A DNA stretch of 64,000 bases from Edolisoma coerulescens (GCA_013397115.1 VWZW01001167.1:1556399-1620398); one strand, 5' to 3'; counted from the first letter of the stretch, positions 14,501-27,697 are shown. Notes: generated from the letters alone by a model not told the origin. A program made the numbers and translations.

Positions 14501-15159
14501 TGATGCAACTCGTAAGTAAAGGATTGATTTTTAAGATTTAAAGAGACAAAATAAAAACAAAATTGAAGAGAATAGTTAAGGGTGGAAAGAATAAAACAGT
14601 GGTCAGCTGGCTGAGTAGGAAGTACTGTAGAGTTTTTGGAGTGTTGAAGTTAATAATGCACAAAAAGGGAGTGGTGAGAGGAGCTGAGAATCTGGCCATA
14701 AAAAGGTGTGTGTATGAGATACATCCAAATGTCAAAGAGGTGATACTTAGGAGACTGATGGAATTATAACGTGTAGTAAAAAGGGGATGGCTAAGGTCCT
14801 CCTCAGTGGAGCTAGATACGATTCTCCTGAAGGACTAGAGACTGTCATCTGTTTCTGATACCAAAAGAGTTGAGGAAAGCACACCACCACAAAGGAAAGG
14901 CTCCGGGAAGACAAGGCAAGCCAGTAATTGTGGACGACTTGAGCTTTTAGCATCACAGACATGCAAAAAAGAGACTTCAGACCTGGTGACATGGAGAAGC
15001 ACGTCTGGTTGAAACAAGGCCTTTAACACTGAAACCTGGCACAACTAAAACATGAGCACAGGGTGGAAACGCACTCACATGTAAGCACCCAGGGGTATTA
15101 CCCACCCATGGAAATGTCACCGCAGGGGCACACCTAAGCTCGAGGCCCAGACAAAACAT
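11571..15159. other. Intergenic, minisatellite only
   Basis: No supported gene. It contains the 20-bp tandem repeat annotated separately. The opposing frames near 13939-14306 cover the same bases on both strands and have no recognised motif or splice signals. Confidence 0.55.
12751..12819. repeat. 20-bp minisatellite, about 3.4 copies
   Basis: Unit aggacacacaagaagttcgc is repeated head to tail at 12751-12770 and 12771-12790. A third copy at 12791-12810 differs by one base near its end (ttcac), and a partial fourth (aggacacagt) follows. The near-identity of the units indicates recent expansion. Confidence 0.95.
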
Positions 15160-15189
15160 TTGGGGACCCACGTTGTTGTATCAGGTGCC

Positions 15190-15680
15190 TATTGCTCTAT
15201 CAGCCCTCGTTGCCCAAGTGCCACCGTTGCGGCACCGGGGCCCGTCGCCCTCAGGGACGCGGCAGAGCCGTGCGCGACGCCCGCCCGTTCGGTCCGGCAG
15301 GTGCCATTTTGTGGCACCACAGGCCCGAACCCCTGCCGCGGCCCCCGCGGGGCTCCTCCGGCGCCACCCCCCGCCCCAGGGGGCTGCGAGCGGGGGCACG
15401 GCGGGGACCCGCGCTCCGCCCCGNGGCTGCTGGGCGGGCCGGTGCTTCGCCTCCTGCCTTTCCGGAGCGTCAGGAAGGGAAGGGTTGTTTGGGGCTTTTT
15501 ATTGTACGTGCCAGCCGAAAGGGGAAAGCCCCGCAGCCTAAAGAAAGCAGCACCGCTTCCTCCGTTCCCAGTGGGGCCGGTAACGGCAGCGCCAGTCAGT
15601 GGTGGGGGGTGTCCAGCCGGCTCCCAGGTGGCTCTACGGGGGAAGCGGCTCCTTCCTCTGTAGGGCTGTGGCACTAGAGA
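15190..15680. promoter_or_regulatory. Orphan CpG island
   Basis: An abrupt GC- and CpG-rich block in AT-rich surroundings, with many CG dinucleotides, GC-box-like stretches (ccccgcggggc, ccccccgcccc) and one unresolved base at 15424. All six frames are partly open here only because stop codons are rare in GC-rich DNA; none has a known domain. Islands like this normally mark promoters. I could not assign a gene or direction: a ...ggcag/gtgcc... donor-like site near 15300 would suit plus-strand transcription but is weak. It could serve a non-coding RNA, an alternative upstream SDR16C5 start, or a gene outside the window. Confidence 0.7.
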
Positions 15681-18600
15681 GGCCGGGTTTAAAAATCATC
15701 TCTTTAATTTATGGTTTCTATAATCACTTCGCCGGCATCCTGGAGACTAACAGCAGTTGGAGGACCGTGGTGCCTACGGGCTGGGACTGTTTGTGGGTGT
15801 TTGTTCCACATGCAAAGTCAGGCCGTGTGAGGCCGTGGCTGTACACCATTGTACGCCTTTCTAGAAAAGACCAGGAATGTGAGGTTGGCATCTGGGCCAT
15901 CTCTTTGGCCATACCTTCCTGACCAACGTTTTGTTTCCCAGTGTTATGCCAGATGTAAAAAGGCAGTCTATGAACTCATGTAAAGATGCAAAACAAAACT
16001 GTACCCACGAGTATTTGGGAGTGCAAACAAACAAATACAGACAGCATGAAAATAAGAACAGAATCTTCAAAGCTCAGGTTTGGTTTTGGTTGTTTCTAAC
16101 TGAAAGCTGGTGCACGAGCTGGCCTGTGCATTTTCTTTGCTCAGAAGGTTAGTAGGTCACTGTTTTTCTTTGAGAACTATGGGTGACCTGTCAATTAAAA
16201 AAAAAAGAAAAATTGAGGTCTCTGTTGAACATGATGGAAAGCTTTTTCCCATCTTCCTTACTGACCTTCCCTTCCTAATATATTTTTCAATCTCAGTTTT
16301 CAGATGTCTAGAAATTTTCCAATGGAGCTACATGTCCCCATATGACAAATGTAAGCCCAGTGAGGTTTACTGTTTTAGTTACTGTTGTCATATGTTGGGC
16401 GTGATCCACAGATAAAACAATCCATGGATCACAGTTTAAAATGCAACCAATAGGAAGATGTGCATTGTTTTCCAATTCAGTGGTACCTTCAGTAATTAAT
16501 AGTTCCCCTAATTGCACAATATAAATACTATGTGCCTATTCTCTAGTGCTTACAAAGGCAGATAGGTGAGATAAAACCGCAAGACTTTAATTATAGTTGT
16601 GTGACATACTAACATGGACAAACAAAAAACATGCACCTTACATACAAAAGGTCTTTTTTCCTAAGGGAAAATTCACAGGGATTATCCAGAGATCAAAAGG
16701 CAGAAAAGCAACATTTCCATAATTATTCAGAAGCTGCTGTAATGCACGAGAACGTCCATTATATTTTCTCCATTTATCCATCGGGAACATTAAACACAAA
16801 ACTGTTTTCTGTGGCTTAGGACATCCCTGACTGAATGTGTCCATATGCACTGGGGAAAGAGCACTTGTTTGCTTTCCCTGTTCTTACAGTGCTTGCCTAA
16901 GTACGTGCTGATGGCTACATGAGGAATAAATACAAGGTTAAATAGATGTTTTGACTAACACAATATGGCTGTTCTTCTGCAATGAACAATGTCGCTGCCA
17001 GTGCTGTATAGGTATCAGTCGTGTCAGATCAGCTGTGTAATTTAGCCTTCTGAAATGAAACACTTCTTTCTTTAAACTGCTGCTCTGAGCAATAAGACCA
17101 TTCTCCACAATCACTTCGCAAAGTGTTCAATACTTATTACATTCATACATAAACGACTGGTGAAATGGGACTTCTAGTAGGCAATCACTTAAAACACTGG
17201 GTTTTAATACACTTTTTCTTGTGTATGCATTCACTTTATTAACAACCTGCATGAAATAATTACAATTTTCACCATGAAAATCAGTCTGATTTCCAGGACT
17301 AAGGGTGCAGAGGGAAAGGGCAAGTTCTTTTCTTTCATTTACACCTTGAGAATGACAGTCACTTGTTTTCACCTACTTGTTTATTGTGAGAAACTGAATA
17401 ATCATTCACTTCATCCACACCATTTAAGATGTTATATTCCTCTATCACACCTCTCCCCTCGCAATTCTTCCAAGCTGTTGAAGTGTCTCTTAGGCAAAAG
17501 CTGTTGCACAGTGTGACAGCCTGTTCCCTCTTCTGCATACCTTCCAAGTTGTTCTAGATCTTTTCTGAGATGGGAGTAGAAAGCAGGGGAATTCACTCTC
17601 ACTCAGCATGGAAGATGTGCATGCATGATGGATTCGTTGTGGTGTGATTATTGCTTTAAATTTTTTTATCCTTTCTTCCCTGAAAAACTATTATGTCATT
17701 TTGCATCTTATTCTGATATACTTCCCAATGCTTTCTGAACTCTTCCCTTTCTTCAGAGACCATTGATTTGGGTTTAAAAAGCAAGCAATTGTCAGCCTGA
17801 CAGATTTTGAAACAAAATCCAGTCTAAAACTAGGTGGTCTTGTGGTCTCATTTTCTCCAAGTGTAATTTTCAGGGAACAGGAAGGAGGCTGAGGAAGATA
17901 AGGTTGGCGGAACCCTCCTTCAGCCACAGGAAGTTAAACGGGCAACAGTGAAGCATTTTAAAAAAGGCTTTCTTTGGCTTTCAGCTATGGAATTAACATG
18001 TTATAGATTTCAAGTCTAGTGCAGAAAAATATTTCAGAAATTAGGTGAGCAATAGTGAGAAATGCAGACCTTTCAGAAAATATAAGGGACTTACTTTATA
18101 TTCAGATAGATGAGAAGTGACACAGTGAGTGATAAGATAATATCCTGCATTCAAATGGAAAAAATATGGGGGAAAAGTTCTGTCTCTGTAATATTGAGAT
18201 GATTTCATAGGATTTCTGTAGATGAGGTTCCACAGTTAGCAAGTGATGTCTTGGGGAAAAAAAAAAATCACTAAATCAAAACCTCCTGCAGCTATTCAAA
18301 GTCAGCTGTGGAAAAACAGTTTTAATTTAATTTCTCGGTTTCTAGTATAAAATAACAGTGAAAGATAAAGGACTACAAAAGCAGTGATACATTTTTTGCT
18401 TAGGGTTAGCTGAGAGTAAAGATCTCCTGGACACATTTCCTTTCTTCAAAAACTTCCTTGAGACTTTTTCATCATACCACTTTGTGCTGCTGTGGCATCG
18501 CATGCATCAGCCCTTTGCCACCAACCAACATGATGCTCAGTTTCATCCATCAACAGCCAGCTATAGGCGTTACAATCAGAGCTGAAATGGGACAACAGTG

Positions 18601-21600
18601 AATTTCAAAATAAGAATCTTATATATAATACTCAAAGATACAACAGTTTATTGTAGGGAAAATGTATTAACAAATGCATTGGATGCATTTCAAACAAATG
18701 TAGGCAAATGGAGGTAACAAAACCATCAAAGTGTAAATATAACAATAAATACACAACAAAATGTAGTACAACTTAGAAGAGGGTTGAGAAGTGTGACTGA
18801 AAGAGCTGGACAGGATTTTTCCACCTGCTTTTAGATTTGAAATGTCTTTTTCCTTATACTCTCTAGCTTTCTAACCTACAGAGTACTGCATAGGTCAATA
18901 GACTCATTAGTAGTCAAGACCTCAAAGTCCTGAATACAAATCGTCTCCCTAGTTTAGATCAGAATTTTGTATGATGAAAACAGCAGTTTGCACTGCATGT
19001 TGTGTCATGTGTACCATGCAGCACAAGCGTGTAGCACGTGCAGCACAGCCAGAACCACCATGTGGAAATCAGGCCTGTGCACTCAAGCTTCTTTTGGAGA
19101 GTTGTTCAACTTAAATATTAAGTGGACTATTAAGTGGACCATAGAAATCCAGATTTGCAGATGAGGGAGAATGATTTTTAAGTTTGAATCAAACCTGGCA
19201 AAGCAGAGGTGGTTTAATCTCTGGTCCCTCAGAAATCAGCTGGATCACTCAGAAAGTAGGAGGTTTGAGGCTCTTTTGAAGTAACCAGGGAAACACAGTG
19301 AAACCTTGTCCAAGCCAGTACACTCCTGTAAATACTTCATGTTCAATGTTCATGAATTTATATGTTTTCCGAGAAAATAGTTTCACCAAAATGTTTATGT
19401 GTGGATTTCCTCTCTAGCCGAAGACCCTAATAACTTAGAAATTGTAGAGAAAAAGGCAAGTTAAAATCCAATAGCAAAACAATGCTGTGATTTTGCATAT
19501 AGCAGAGACTCGAGGGTTAATGTCATTGCAGCTGGCAGCTAAGTATGATACCATGGACATAAAAGTTAGCATAAAAATATCATCAATTTTTCCCTTCATA
19601 GCATTTTTCTCCAATTTCCAGGCCAGCAATGCAGAGGAATGTATTAGCCTTTATTTTCCTCACAGACATTAGCAGCATTATCTCAACTTTTGAGAAATAC
19701 ACAGCAAGCCAAAATCAACCATCACAAGACAGGCAAGTATATTCTGGCATTCACAAAGTTTCACTGAGGGACAGGGGGTACTTTCTGTCTTACTGAGAAG
19801 CACTTACATGAGAATAGGCAAAAATCCTGATACTTAATAATCACATCAGCTGATACTGTAGAAAGTATGGTGGAGAGCTGGAAACTCCCATCTCCTTTAG
19901 GCCTATAAAAAACAAAGTAACAGATAGAGGAGCAAAGGACGTTTCCTTTTTTTTTTTTTTTTTTAATGGTAGCTTACAGTGATACAAGTATGGAATGAAG
20001 CTGAACACTCAGAGAATTAGTGGCCAGACGTTACAGAGTGCATTAGAATACACTAGAAATTCTGCACCTCACTCTCCCCAGGCTGTTTAACATCTAAAAC
20101 AAGACAAAAAGCAACAGAATTTGAAAAGAAGGAAAAGCCGAGAAATGAGGATTAGGTCTGGCACAGAATCATTATTCGTTTCCTTCTCCCCCTGTGATTT
20201 ATCTTCACTTGTAGCCCCTACCTGCATGTAAGGCTGCCCTAGCTTTCCATCTGGGGACAGATCTGCAAGCCCAGATGAGATATTCATGACTGCCACACTT
20301 GGAGTCTTCTCTCCAGCACATGGAGGTTTAAATTAGTTCTTTGGTTATACCCTGCTGTTTCCATTCCAGGTTCTCCTCCAATCCCTACTTACGCCTGTAC
20401 TAGAACCCACTGCTTTCCTATAAATTCAATTAATTAAAACCTTGCTAACTTTTCTGTTAACTGGATATCAGCCTTGCTGCCTCATTTCCCAGACCTCCAG
20501 CCTTTTTTGCTGGTTTTGCTTCCCTGCTGTCTCTAATGTTTCCATGTCAGAAACCTTGCATTACTCTTTAATAGGAAGAATTTTTTCCGAGTCCCAAATG
20601 GTAGGAAACTGCCTCACTCTGTTTACTACTCAGTGAAAATTATAAATTACCTTTTTTTTTTCAACTTCTCCCTTTAAATCCATCCTGACAGCCTGTACAT
20701 ATCTGTATTGTAATGATGTTTTAGCCCAGACTCCTCCAGTAACTACTCACAAATATTTTTTTTTTCATGAAGAAAGGAGAAAAATCTCTTGTGGGACACT
20801 TCCTCCTGCAGTGCAGGCAGGTACTCTAGTAAGCAAGGATAAGAACATGCCACGGGCACATATGGGAGCATGCAAAAGCTCTGAGCAAACAGCTCCAGAG
20901 CAGCAGTCTCTTTGCAGCTGATTGTGGCAGCCAACTGATTATCTGTGTTCATTGTGCATTGAAGTTACAGTTTATGCATTGGCAAATAAAATCCTAGTGC
21001 GGGACCAGAAAACACCCATTGCTAAACAAAACTGATTTATAACAGCTCTTGGACACATACTTAATATTTGAGCATATGCTGTAACATTTCTGCATCACAC
21101 TAGAATGCACCCTTTCTTTTTCATTCATCTCGCTGTTCTGAATAAAGTGGCAGATGGGAGCTCAGCCAACCCTGCCTGATCACCAGACTGATATAACAGG
21201 CATTCCTTTTGGGTAAGGAACATAATTTCACACTCACCCCTGTGTATAATACCTGTTGCCAAGGTTAGAAGCAAGAGCACCCATACCACCACAATATCTC
21301 ATCGCATGGGAGCCCAAATTAAGTTAGTCTTGTTTTGCAAGCTTTCACTCCTCTTGCCACACAATCTTCTGCACTGTATGAACATATGATAAATTTCATG
21401 GCAGGGTTGGCCCATATAAAAATACTTTCTTGCAGGTCTTTAGTTATCCATTCAGATGAGGTTCACTACACTGCCAAAAATGTTTGGGGAATGAAAAACA
21501 ATCTATCAGGTCCTGACATTGTAAACACATCTTAACAGGCAGTGAACTATGGGACCTGAGCGTCCAGTGGCTAAGTCATGATGATACTTAGTGCTGGCAT

Positions 21601-22224
21601 ATTCCTCTTCCAATGAGAATGTGTCCCTCTCTTAATTTGGTTTGCAAAAGATGTTAATCAGTGCACCAAGCTGCTGGTTATATTTGCTGTGTAGTTTGTA
21701 AATAATTTGAACAGATGTTAATGCAGCACAACTCACCCCCTCACCCTCACTAAACAAGGCTTGGCACTTTTCCCAGATGAAGTGAATGGGGCACCAGTGG
21801 GTAATAGTTTATCACTTCTACAATTCCTGTATTTTCAAATCTGCTAATAGAGGGAACGAGAATTCAATAAACCTCTGTTAGATGGTAAATATCACTCAAA
21901 GGAAATGCACATAGTAAATGAAAATTCAGAATGTCACTTAGTCTTCTGTGTTCAAAACGATGATCCTTCCTCTTGACTGGAATCTCCTTTGCCCCAGCTG
22001 TTTTTCTTCTGCAGGAATAAAAAGGAAAAGTCAGTTTTGACGAACTATGACTAAGTAGTGTTTGCCCTGTTTCTTTCAGAGGCAACACATTAGCAAGGCA
22101 TTAGGGTTTCTTTGAAGATCCACTCCTCTTAGCAGTTGCAATGTGTAACTAAGGACAAGTTTGTGTAGGCTGCAATGAGCAGTGACATAATTGCTAAAGC
22201 AGCTGATGCTGCCAATGAAACTTA
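15681..22224. other. Intergenic, no gene seen
   Basis: AT-rich sequence with short A and T runs (for example near 19949-19965, 18258-18267 and 20650-20660) and only short random-looking frames. I saw no RNA gene and no coding exon with convincing splice sites. Confidence 0.5.
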
Positions 22225-22560
22225 CCATAGAATTATAGAGTAAACTGATTTGGAAGGGACCCATCAGGATCATTAAGTCCAACTCCCTGCCCTGCACAGG
22301 ACACCCCAAGAGTCACACCATGTGCCTGAGAGCATTGTCCAAACGCTTCTTGAACTCTGTCAGGCTTGGGGCTGTGAGCACTTCCCTGGGGAGCCTGTTC
22401 CAGTGTTCAGCCACCCTCTGGGTGAAGAACCTTTTCCTGAGATCCAACCTAAAACTCTCCTGACTCAGATTCATGCTGTTTCTTTAAATCTTGATAAGAG
22501 TGAAGAGATCAGTACCTGCCCTTCCACGTCTCCTCATGAGGATGCTGAAGAGCCCAATGA
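22225..22560 (-). mobile_element. CR1 LINE 3' fragment
   Basis: The plus strand reads the reverse complement of a CR1 tail (catagaattatagag, then ttggaagggacccatcagga, then aagtccaactccctgccctg). It runs on through the subterminal blocks: cctgttccagtgttcagcca, gggtgaagaaccttttcctg, and a diverged ...gaggatgctgaagagccc... region. The element is on the minus strand, 3' end at about 22225 and 5'-truncated. The block order is clear although the frame is lost. Confidence 0.9.
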
Positions 22561-24340
22561 GGTCATTTTAGGATTCTACAGTAAGCATTCAAAGAAGGTA
22601 GAAAGATCAGACTGTTTACAAGCATATTACACTATTCCTCTTTAACAGGTGGGGTATATTGTGGATAACTGATGCTTTAATATCAAAATATTTATTGTAT
22701 TTTGAGTGTTCTGATAGACAAAAGAAATAATATGAGAGCTTTTAAGAGAATATGGCTCCAACAGCATGACAGGATATTCTTGTTTGTTTTTTTAAAGTGA
22801 GGATGACTATCCTAATCACCATGCAATTGCACTTATGCAGCTTAGACCAACCTTTATTCTCTATTTGCTTTATCCATGCTTCTTATGACACATCTATAAT
22901 CAAGATTAAATGGTAGTGAAGTCAGGTGAACGTAATAATACATCTACCACAGATACACATGAAGTATAAATAGCACTCTAGTGTGCTACTGCATACACTG
23001 TTCCAGAAGAGGCACCAATATCTACCCAAGAACAGATGCCAAGTGTTTTCATGAAGTTAAGGTAGGCCAAAATACAATACAGCCCTCAGTAAAAACGGCT
23101 ACAGACTAGCAGTACACTTACACAGCACAACTACTACAGACAAGCAGAAGTGACAGCACTTACAAAATTCCTCAAACATGTTCTTATGACTTGAATGACC
23201 TTGGGTTCCTTTGAAGACATCCAGCAGGATGTTACACAAAACAAACAAACAACACCAGTTCCAGTTCTATACTCCTGGAATTCTGACAGCACTCACAAAT
23301 CAGTCCAAAAGTAACATGTGGCAAGAGGGAGGCATCCTCATCTGATACAAATTAGAGTCGTTCTATTTCTAGACTAGAATCAAGAGTAATGATTCCACTT
23401 GTGTCTCCTCTGACACAAGACTGTGAAAGATGCTAATCTGACAGTCTTAAAAATGGTTTCTCTAAAACTAATTTTAGTCTTTCATAATGTAGACTAGTAA
23501 AGTGAAGCTATCTGGTGAGTTTTGTTTCAGCAAGTTTTATTCAGCAACTTTCTTACATGCAGGAAATCGTCATACAAGGTGGGGAAAGGGGATGTGTCTC
23601 CCACCTTCTAGTCTCCAATTCCAATCATAAGGTCACTTTCAATGTTAAATGCTATTAATTTCCAAGTATTAGTGCAAAGCACGTATTTAAACCTTTTTAA
23701 AATTAAATAAATTGGGTGGGTTTTTTACACTTCCTTGTTTTAAGCGAGGCACTTGAAACAATACAATCCACAAAAAGAAAGCAGCAGCCAGTGTCACTCT
23801 TTGGCTATCATTAGCCTCCTGAATGTACTGCTTTAATACAATAATACTGGAAAGCAGGCATATTAACAATCATGATAATGATTTGCCAAGAAAATGCCTT
23901 CAGTCATATTTTCTCTGGTGGTACTAAGCATTCTCTCCTTATACAAACTTTCCTTGAAGTTGTGAATATTCAGCACCTTACAGTTTCAGAGTTCTGCTGC
24001 CTAAGGATGAGCATATGGTTAAAAAAACCCTCCAAAACAATGCTGCCCTAAGGAACTTTTGCATATATAGCAGTAAATGCAGAGCATTTCACTGAATTCA
24101 CAAACGCAAAACTCTAGTCTGACTACAGCCAGAACACATTTTTTAAGCTGAAGTGTCGTTCATTCCCTCAAAAGGATGCCACCCTGAAAGGGTCACGCTC
24201 ACCCCGGTGAAACCCCTTCCAGGCAGCATGGCTTCACACTGGCCAGGTAACCTCTTCACATCAACCACGCCTTTAGGTGCAGGTCTCAGCATGGAATGAT
24301 AACCACCCCATGTGTATAAATACTTAAAAAAAAACAAAAA
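22561..24340. other. Intergenic upstream of SDR16C5 promoter
   Basis: AT-rich sequence directly upstream of the SDR16C5 CpG island. No coding exon or repeat was recognised. Regulatory elements are possible but nothing specific can be shown. Confidence 0.5.
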
Positions 24341-24573
24341 ACCAAACAGGGAAAGTGGGGGGAAGTTGTCCCGAAGGCCTCCGCCCGACAAACTGCTCCG
24401 TCCTTTGAGCTTTTGACCCTCCTCCGGCCTCAGCGAAGAGCCGAGGAGGGCTAAGCGTCCTCCCCGCCGCCCGGGGCCGCAGCTCTCCTTCCCGGGGGGA
24501 CGCCGCAGCAACGTGCCGGGCCCGCTCCCCCCGCGCGGCCGAACCCCATCCCGGCGGCCCCGGGCGGAGCGCG

Positions 24574-24598
24574 NNNNNNNNNNNNNNNNNNNNNNNNN
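24574..24598. other. Assembly gap (25 N) in CpG island
   Basis: Twenty-five undetermined bases inside very GC-rich sequence, a common sequencing failure in bird promoters. Confidence 0.98.
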
Positions 24599-24639
24599 GG
24601 CCGCCGACGGCCCCCGCCCTCCGTCCTGCCCCGGCGGAG

Positions 24640-24722
24640 CGGGGAGGGGCCACCCCCTCCCCTCCCCTCCCCTCCCGTCCCGTCCCGTCCCGCCCCGTGC
24701 CGTGCCGTGCCGTCCCGCCCCC
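24640..24722 (-). repeat. C-rich pentamer repeats; G-quadruplex potential on minus strand
   Basis: The plus strand carries tandem cccct units, then cccgt units, then gccgt units, so the minus strand has at least eight closely spaced runs of three or four G. This is a textbook pattern for G-quadruplex formation just upstream of the TATA-like element, and may explain the neighbouring gap. Formation in the cell is inference. Confidence 0.75.
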
Positions 24723-24760
24723 GGGCATCCGGTCAACCCCGCGCCGGGGCGGGGTGCCGG

Positions 24761-24766
24761 ATAAAA
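24761..24766 (+). promoter_or_regulatory. TATA-like box of SDR16C5 promoter
   Basis: The sequence ggataaaagcgg stands alone in a GC-rich island, where an A-rich hexamer is conspicuous. Transcription would start near 24790-24795. Confidence 0.5.
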
Positions 24767-24789
24767 GCGGGGCTGCTCCACTCCGCCCT

Positions 24790-24946
24790 GCTGTGCTTCT
24801 GCTTCCCCTCGCACCGCTCTCGCCCGCTCGTCCTAGAGCTGCTGCGCCGCGCCGGGAGGCGCCTGTCCTTCAGCGCGGCAGGCGGANGAGCCGGTCACTG
24901 CAGCGGAATGCTGCTCGTGGGGTTTCTCATGACGCTGACTGGGTTG
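24790..24946 (+). other. SDR16C5: Probable non-coding first exon of SDR16C5
   Basis: Predicted from the TATA-like element to the donor-like ttg/gtaggt. Joined to the next acceptor (exon starting at 27675), the leader would contain a small upstream frame starting at the ATG at 24908: it reads MLLVGFLMTLTGL and ends at a TGA two bases before the SDR16C5 ATG. The boundaries are inferred, and additional or alternative leader exons may exist in the 2.7-kb intron. Confidence 0.45.
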
Positions 24947-27674
24947 GTAGGTGCCCTGTGCCAAGTGAGAATAAGGTTATCCAGCATCGTCTGGGGCCCG
25001 AGGAAAGTATTACTACATTTCAGCCTTTAGACAGACTTGGCTGCAGAACTACTGTGTTTTTGTGGGATCCCAACTCTCCCGGTACAGTGAGAGAAATTCG
25101 TCCTTGCCAAACCCTGCTCAGGTGATTGCGGGATCAACCTTTAGTCCTCCGACTAGCAGAGGTGGTGTGCCGCTCAGCTGCCCGCCTCCATCCTGCCCTG
25201 GTGGTTCGTGAGCAGGGATATCCTTTAAGAGCCTGTAGGCGGTGAGCGTTGGCACCGGTACCAACAAGCTTTTGCTGGCAAAGTTATCTGCACTTGAAAT
25301 CTGTCTGATAAGACATTGTAGAGCGTCTAATACTTCTCTACCGCATCAAAGCCCTCCACGCTTATGTCTGTGTGGAAGTAGGCGTACTAAAAAACAATAC
25401 AAGGCATCAGAAGTGATCTGAGATCTTTTATGTGCTAAAGGCCCCCTCGGTTAATTCACCTGTAAATACATCCCTGCTCACTTCAGTTGAGAAGCCAAAA
25501 TCAGCCAAGTGAGTGGCAAATTTAATTGTCTGTATGGATATGCTTGGCTACAGTAGCTGGTGTAGTCAGCAATACTAATGCATTGAGTGAGAATGGAGGC
25601 CCAGTCAAATTTGGTTAGGGGAGAGATGTGTCCATGGAAATTAAGCATTCGTTGAAGGATGCAGAGTTCCTGTTCTAACAGGAAGTCTCCTGTGGTCTGT
25701 ATGCATAAACAACTCTACTTCATGAAAGGCATACTTTTCTGAAAGATCTAATGTGCCTCTGACCTATACAAGCCTAATATGTGAATATTTTACTTAAAGA
25801 ATTACTGTCACAAATTTTAAACTCGGTTTAGGTCAAACTGTGTATTGCCTCTGAATGCAATTGCCTCGCTTGGTTTTCAGTAGGGATTAACTTTAACATC
25901 CTTATCTATGCCAGAGATACCAGTCCATTTTCATGCAAATGGAGGATTTTATGTTAAGTGCATTAAATTAGTGCAATCAAGTTAAATTCAGCAACTGCAT
26001 TAATTTTAAAGACTTGTTGCTTCTGTTTCAGACTTAGCAAAGAACTTGTGCTTCGAAAAACTTGCACTTTTTTTATGTACATGAAATTAAATAACATTTT
26101 TCCGTTATAACTCTATTTTTGCTTAGAACTGTAATAGCTTTATAGATATAAGAGCCTATTATAGGAAATGCCAATATTGGCTCTAGAAAAATGTTCCAGT
26201 GCTGTTTTGATATTTGTTTCATTTCTTACTGGTGCTACTGCCTCTGTGCACATTTTGTCACATTTTAATGAGAACAAAGAATAGGAAGTACTCAAGAGAA
26301 AGCATTCACCCCATGACTTTGCCGGAAAGAACTTGTTTTCCTACCCACTATGTCTTTGACAAATGTTTTTCTGTTATCAGAACAGTTTTGAGATGTCCCA
26401 ATGTTTCTGCCAGAAAACTTTCTGAAACAACTAGCTCTGCTTTAGCAGCGACTTATTTCTTTTCAAGACTGACCTAGTTTCCCATGTAGAAAACCTGAGA
26501 CTCGTGGTAACACGTGTATGTTCACATGCTGAATTTCATGTACTTTGCTCAGAGTAGCAGAGACCTAAGTGACTTATCTCCTGGCACTTGTCAAACACGA
26601 TTACCTATGCACATAGATAGCAAAGTTAACTGAGAGATGTAATCAGACTGGGCATGTAGTGCTAAAGGTTGAAGTGTAAGTGCCAATGTGCTCTACCTTT
26701 AGCTGAGAAAGAAGATATTATTGCTTCATAATGTTGTTAGTCAAAGATTAAAACCTGTTTTGATCAAGGATGAATTTCTTGCACAGCTTTTGTATTCTGG
26801 GAAATAATATAACATTTCTCCAAGGACTTAAAGGCCTGCTTGGTGTGAGCATTACTGGGATGCATACAGACTGCGAGGTTCAACACATACCTGAGACACT
26901 TAATGCAGGGAGGTGAAGAGAAGAAACTCGTCAGCTTTGCAGTGCATTCTTAAAGAACTGTGTTCCACTGCAAAAGCAGGCTCTCCTCAATAATGATAGT
27001 ACAGGTAGCTGAAAAGTCAGTAGTGACAGACAGTTCTTTACCTACTGTGCTTTGGAGATTTATAAGCATGTTGTCTTCTGAAGCTCCTTAGGCTCATGTT
27101 TTCTCAGCACAACTGGGACTGTGACTTGTTCTGCATATGATTTCATAGTGACAAGGAGTGCCTACAAAGCAAAAAAAAAAAAGTGGTCCTAAAAGCAGAA
27201 TTTTTCCTGACGTACAGTACTAGTTTGTGAGCACTAAAGTTCTTTGATAAGTTTTGATTTGTAATTGTCATGCATTTCTGTTTAGGATGCTCAGTGGGCA
27301 GATTTTTGGTGTTGGTAGTATGTATTTATTTTAGATTTGTGTCCACATCCTGTCAGAGCAGAGAATGAAACTCATGACATGAGGGATGAGGAATTTCTAA
27401 AGCAGATGTGGGCAGGTGTTTCCTACTGCTGCTGAATGGTAAATGAATTGTGTTCTGCATCCTGGAGGAAAGTAGAAGCAACCTGAAGATGAGGCAGAAA
27501 CAGGACAAATCAATTAGATATGCAGGTGTAAGCCTATATATTTTTTTAAAACAACACTCAAAAGTAGGCTAGAGAAAATATTTAGAATGGATCTGGAAAT
27601 GTTTTTGCAATGTTGCTGTTTGCATTTTCTCTATGGTTTAGCCTATCTGGTAAATGTTTTGGGTTTTTTATCAG
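24947..27674 (+). other. Probable SDR16C5 intron 1
   Basis: Sequence between the promoter island and the first coding exon. AT-rich, with an A run near 27171-27182. It ends in a good acceptor, a T-rich tract followed by tcag at 27671-27674. No other coding segment is seen. Confidence 0.5.
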
Positions 27675-27697
27675 GTATCTGAAGAAATAGCCTGAAG

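Larger units (their letters stand above)
24360..24960 (+). promoter_or_regulatory. SDR16C5: CpG island, probable SDR16C5 promoter
   Basis: A dense CpG island with a 25-base gap (24574-24598) and one unresolved base at 24887. It has GC-rich pentamer repeats, a TATA-like ataaaa at 24761-24766 in a CpG context, and then a pyrimidine-rich initiator region about 30 bases downstream. It lies about 2.7 kb before the first SDR16C5 coding exon, and a donor-like ttg/gtaggt follows at 24946/24947, which fits a non-coding first exon splicing to the acceptor at 27674. The direction is inferred from these signals. A divergent minus-strand transcript cannot be excluded. Confidence 0.65.

Noticed and set aside
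15160..15677. Several overlapping frames of 107-167 codons in the orphan CpG island
   Set aside because: All frames are open because stops are rare in GC-rich DNA; none has a domain, and each strand and frame contradicts the others.
1..24000. Proenkephalin (PENK), expected upstream of SDR16C5 from human synteny
   Set aside because: I found no enkephalin-type repeats (YGGFM/YGGFL between dibasic sites) in the supplied translations, so PENK most likely lies outside the window.
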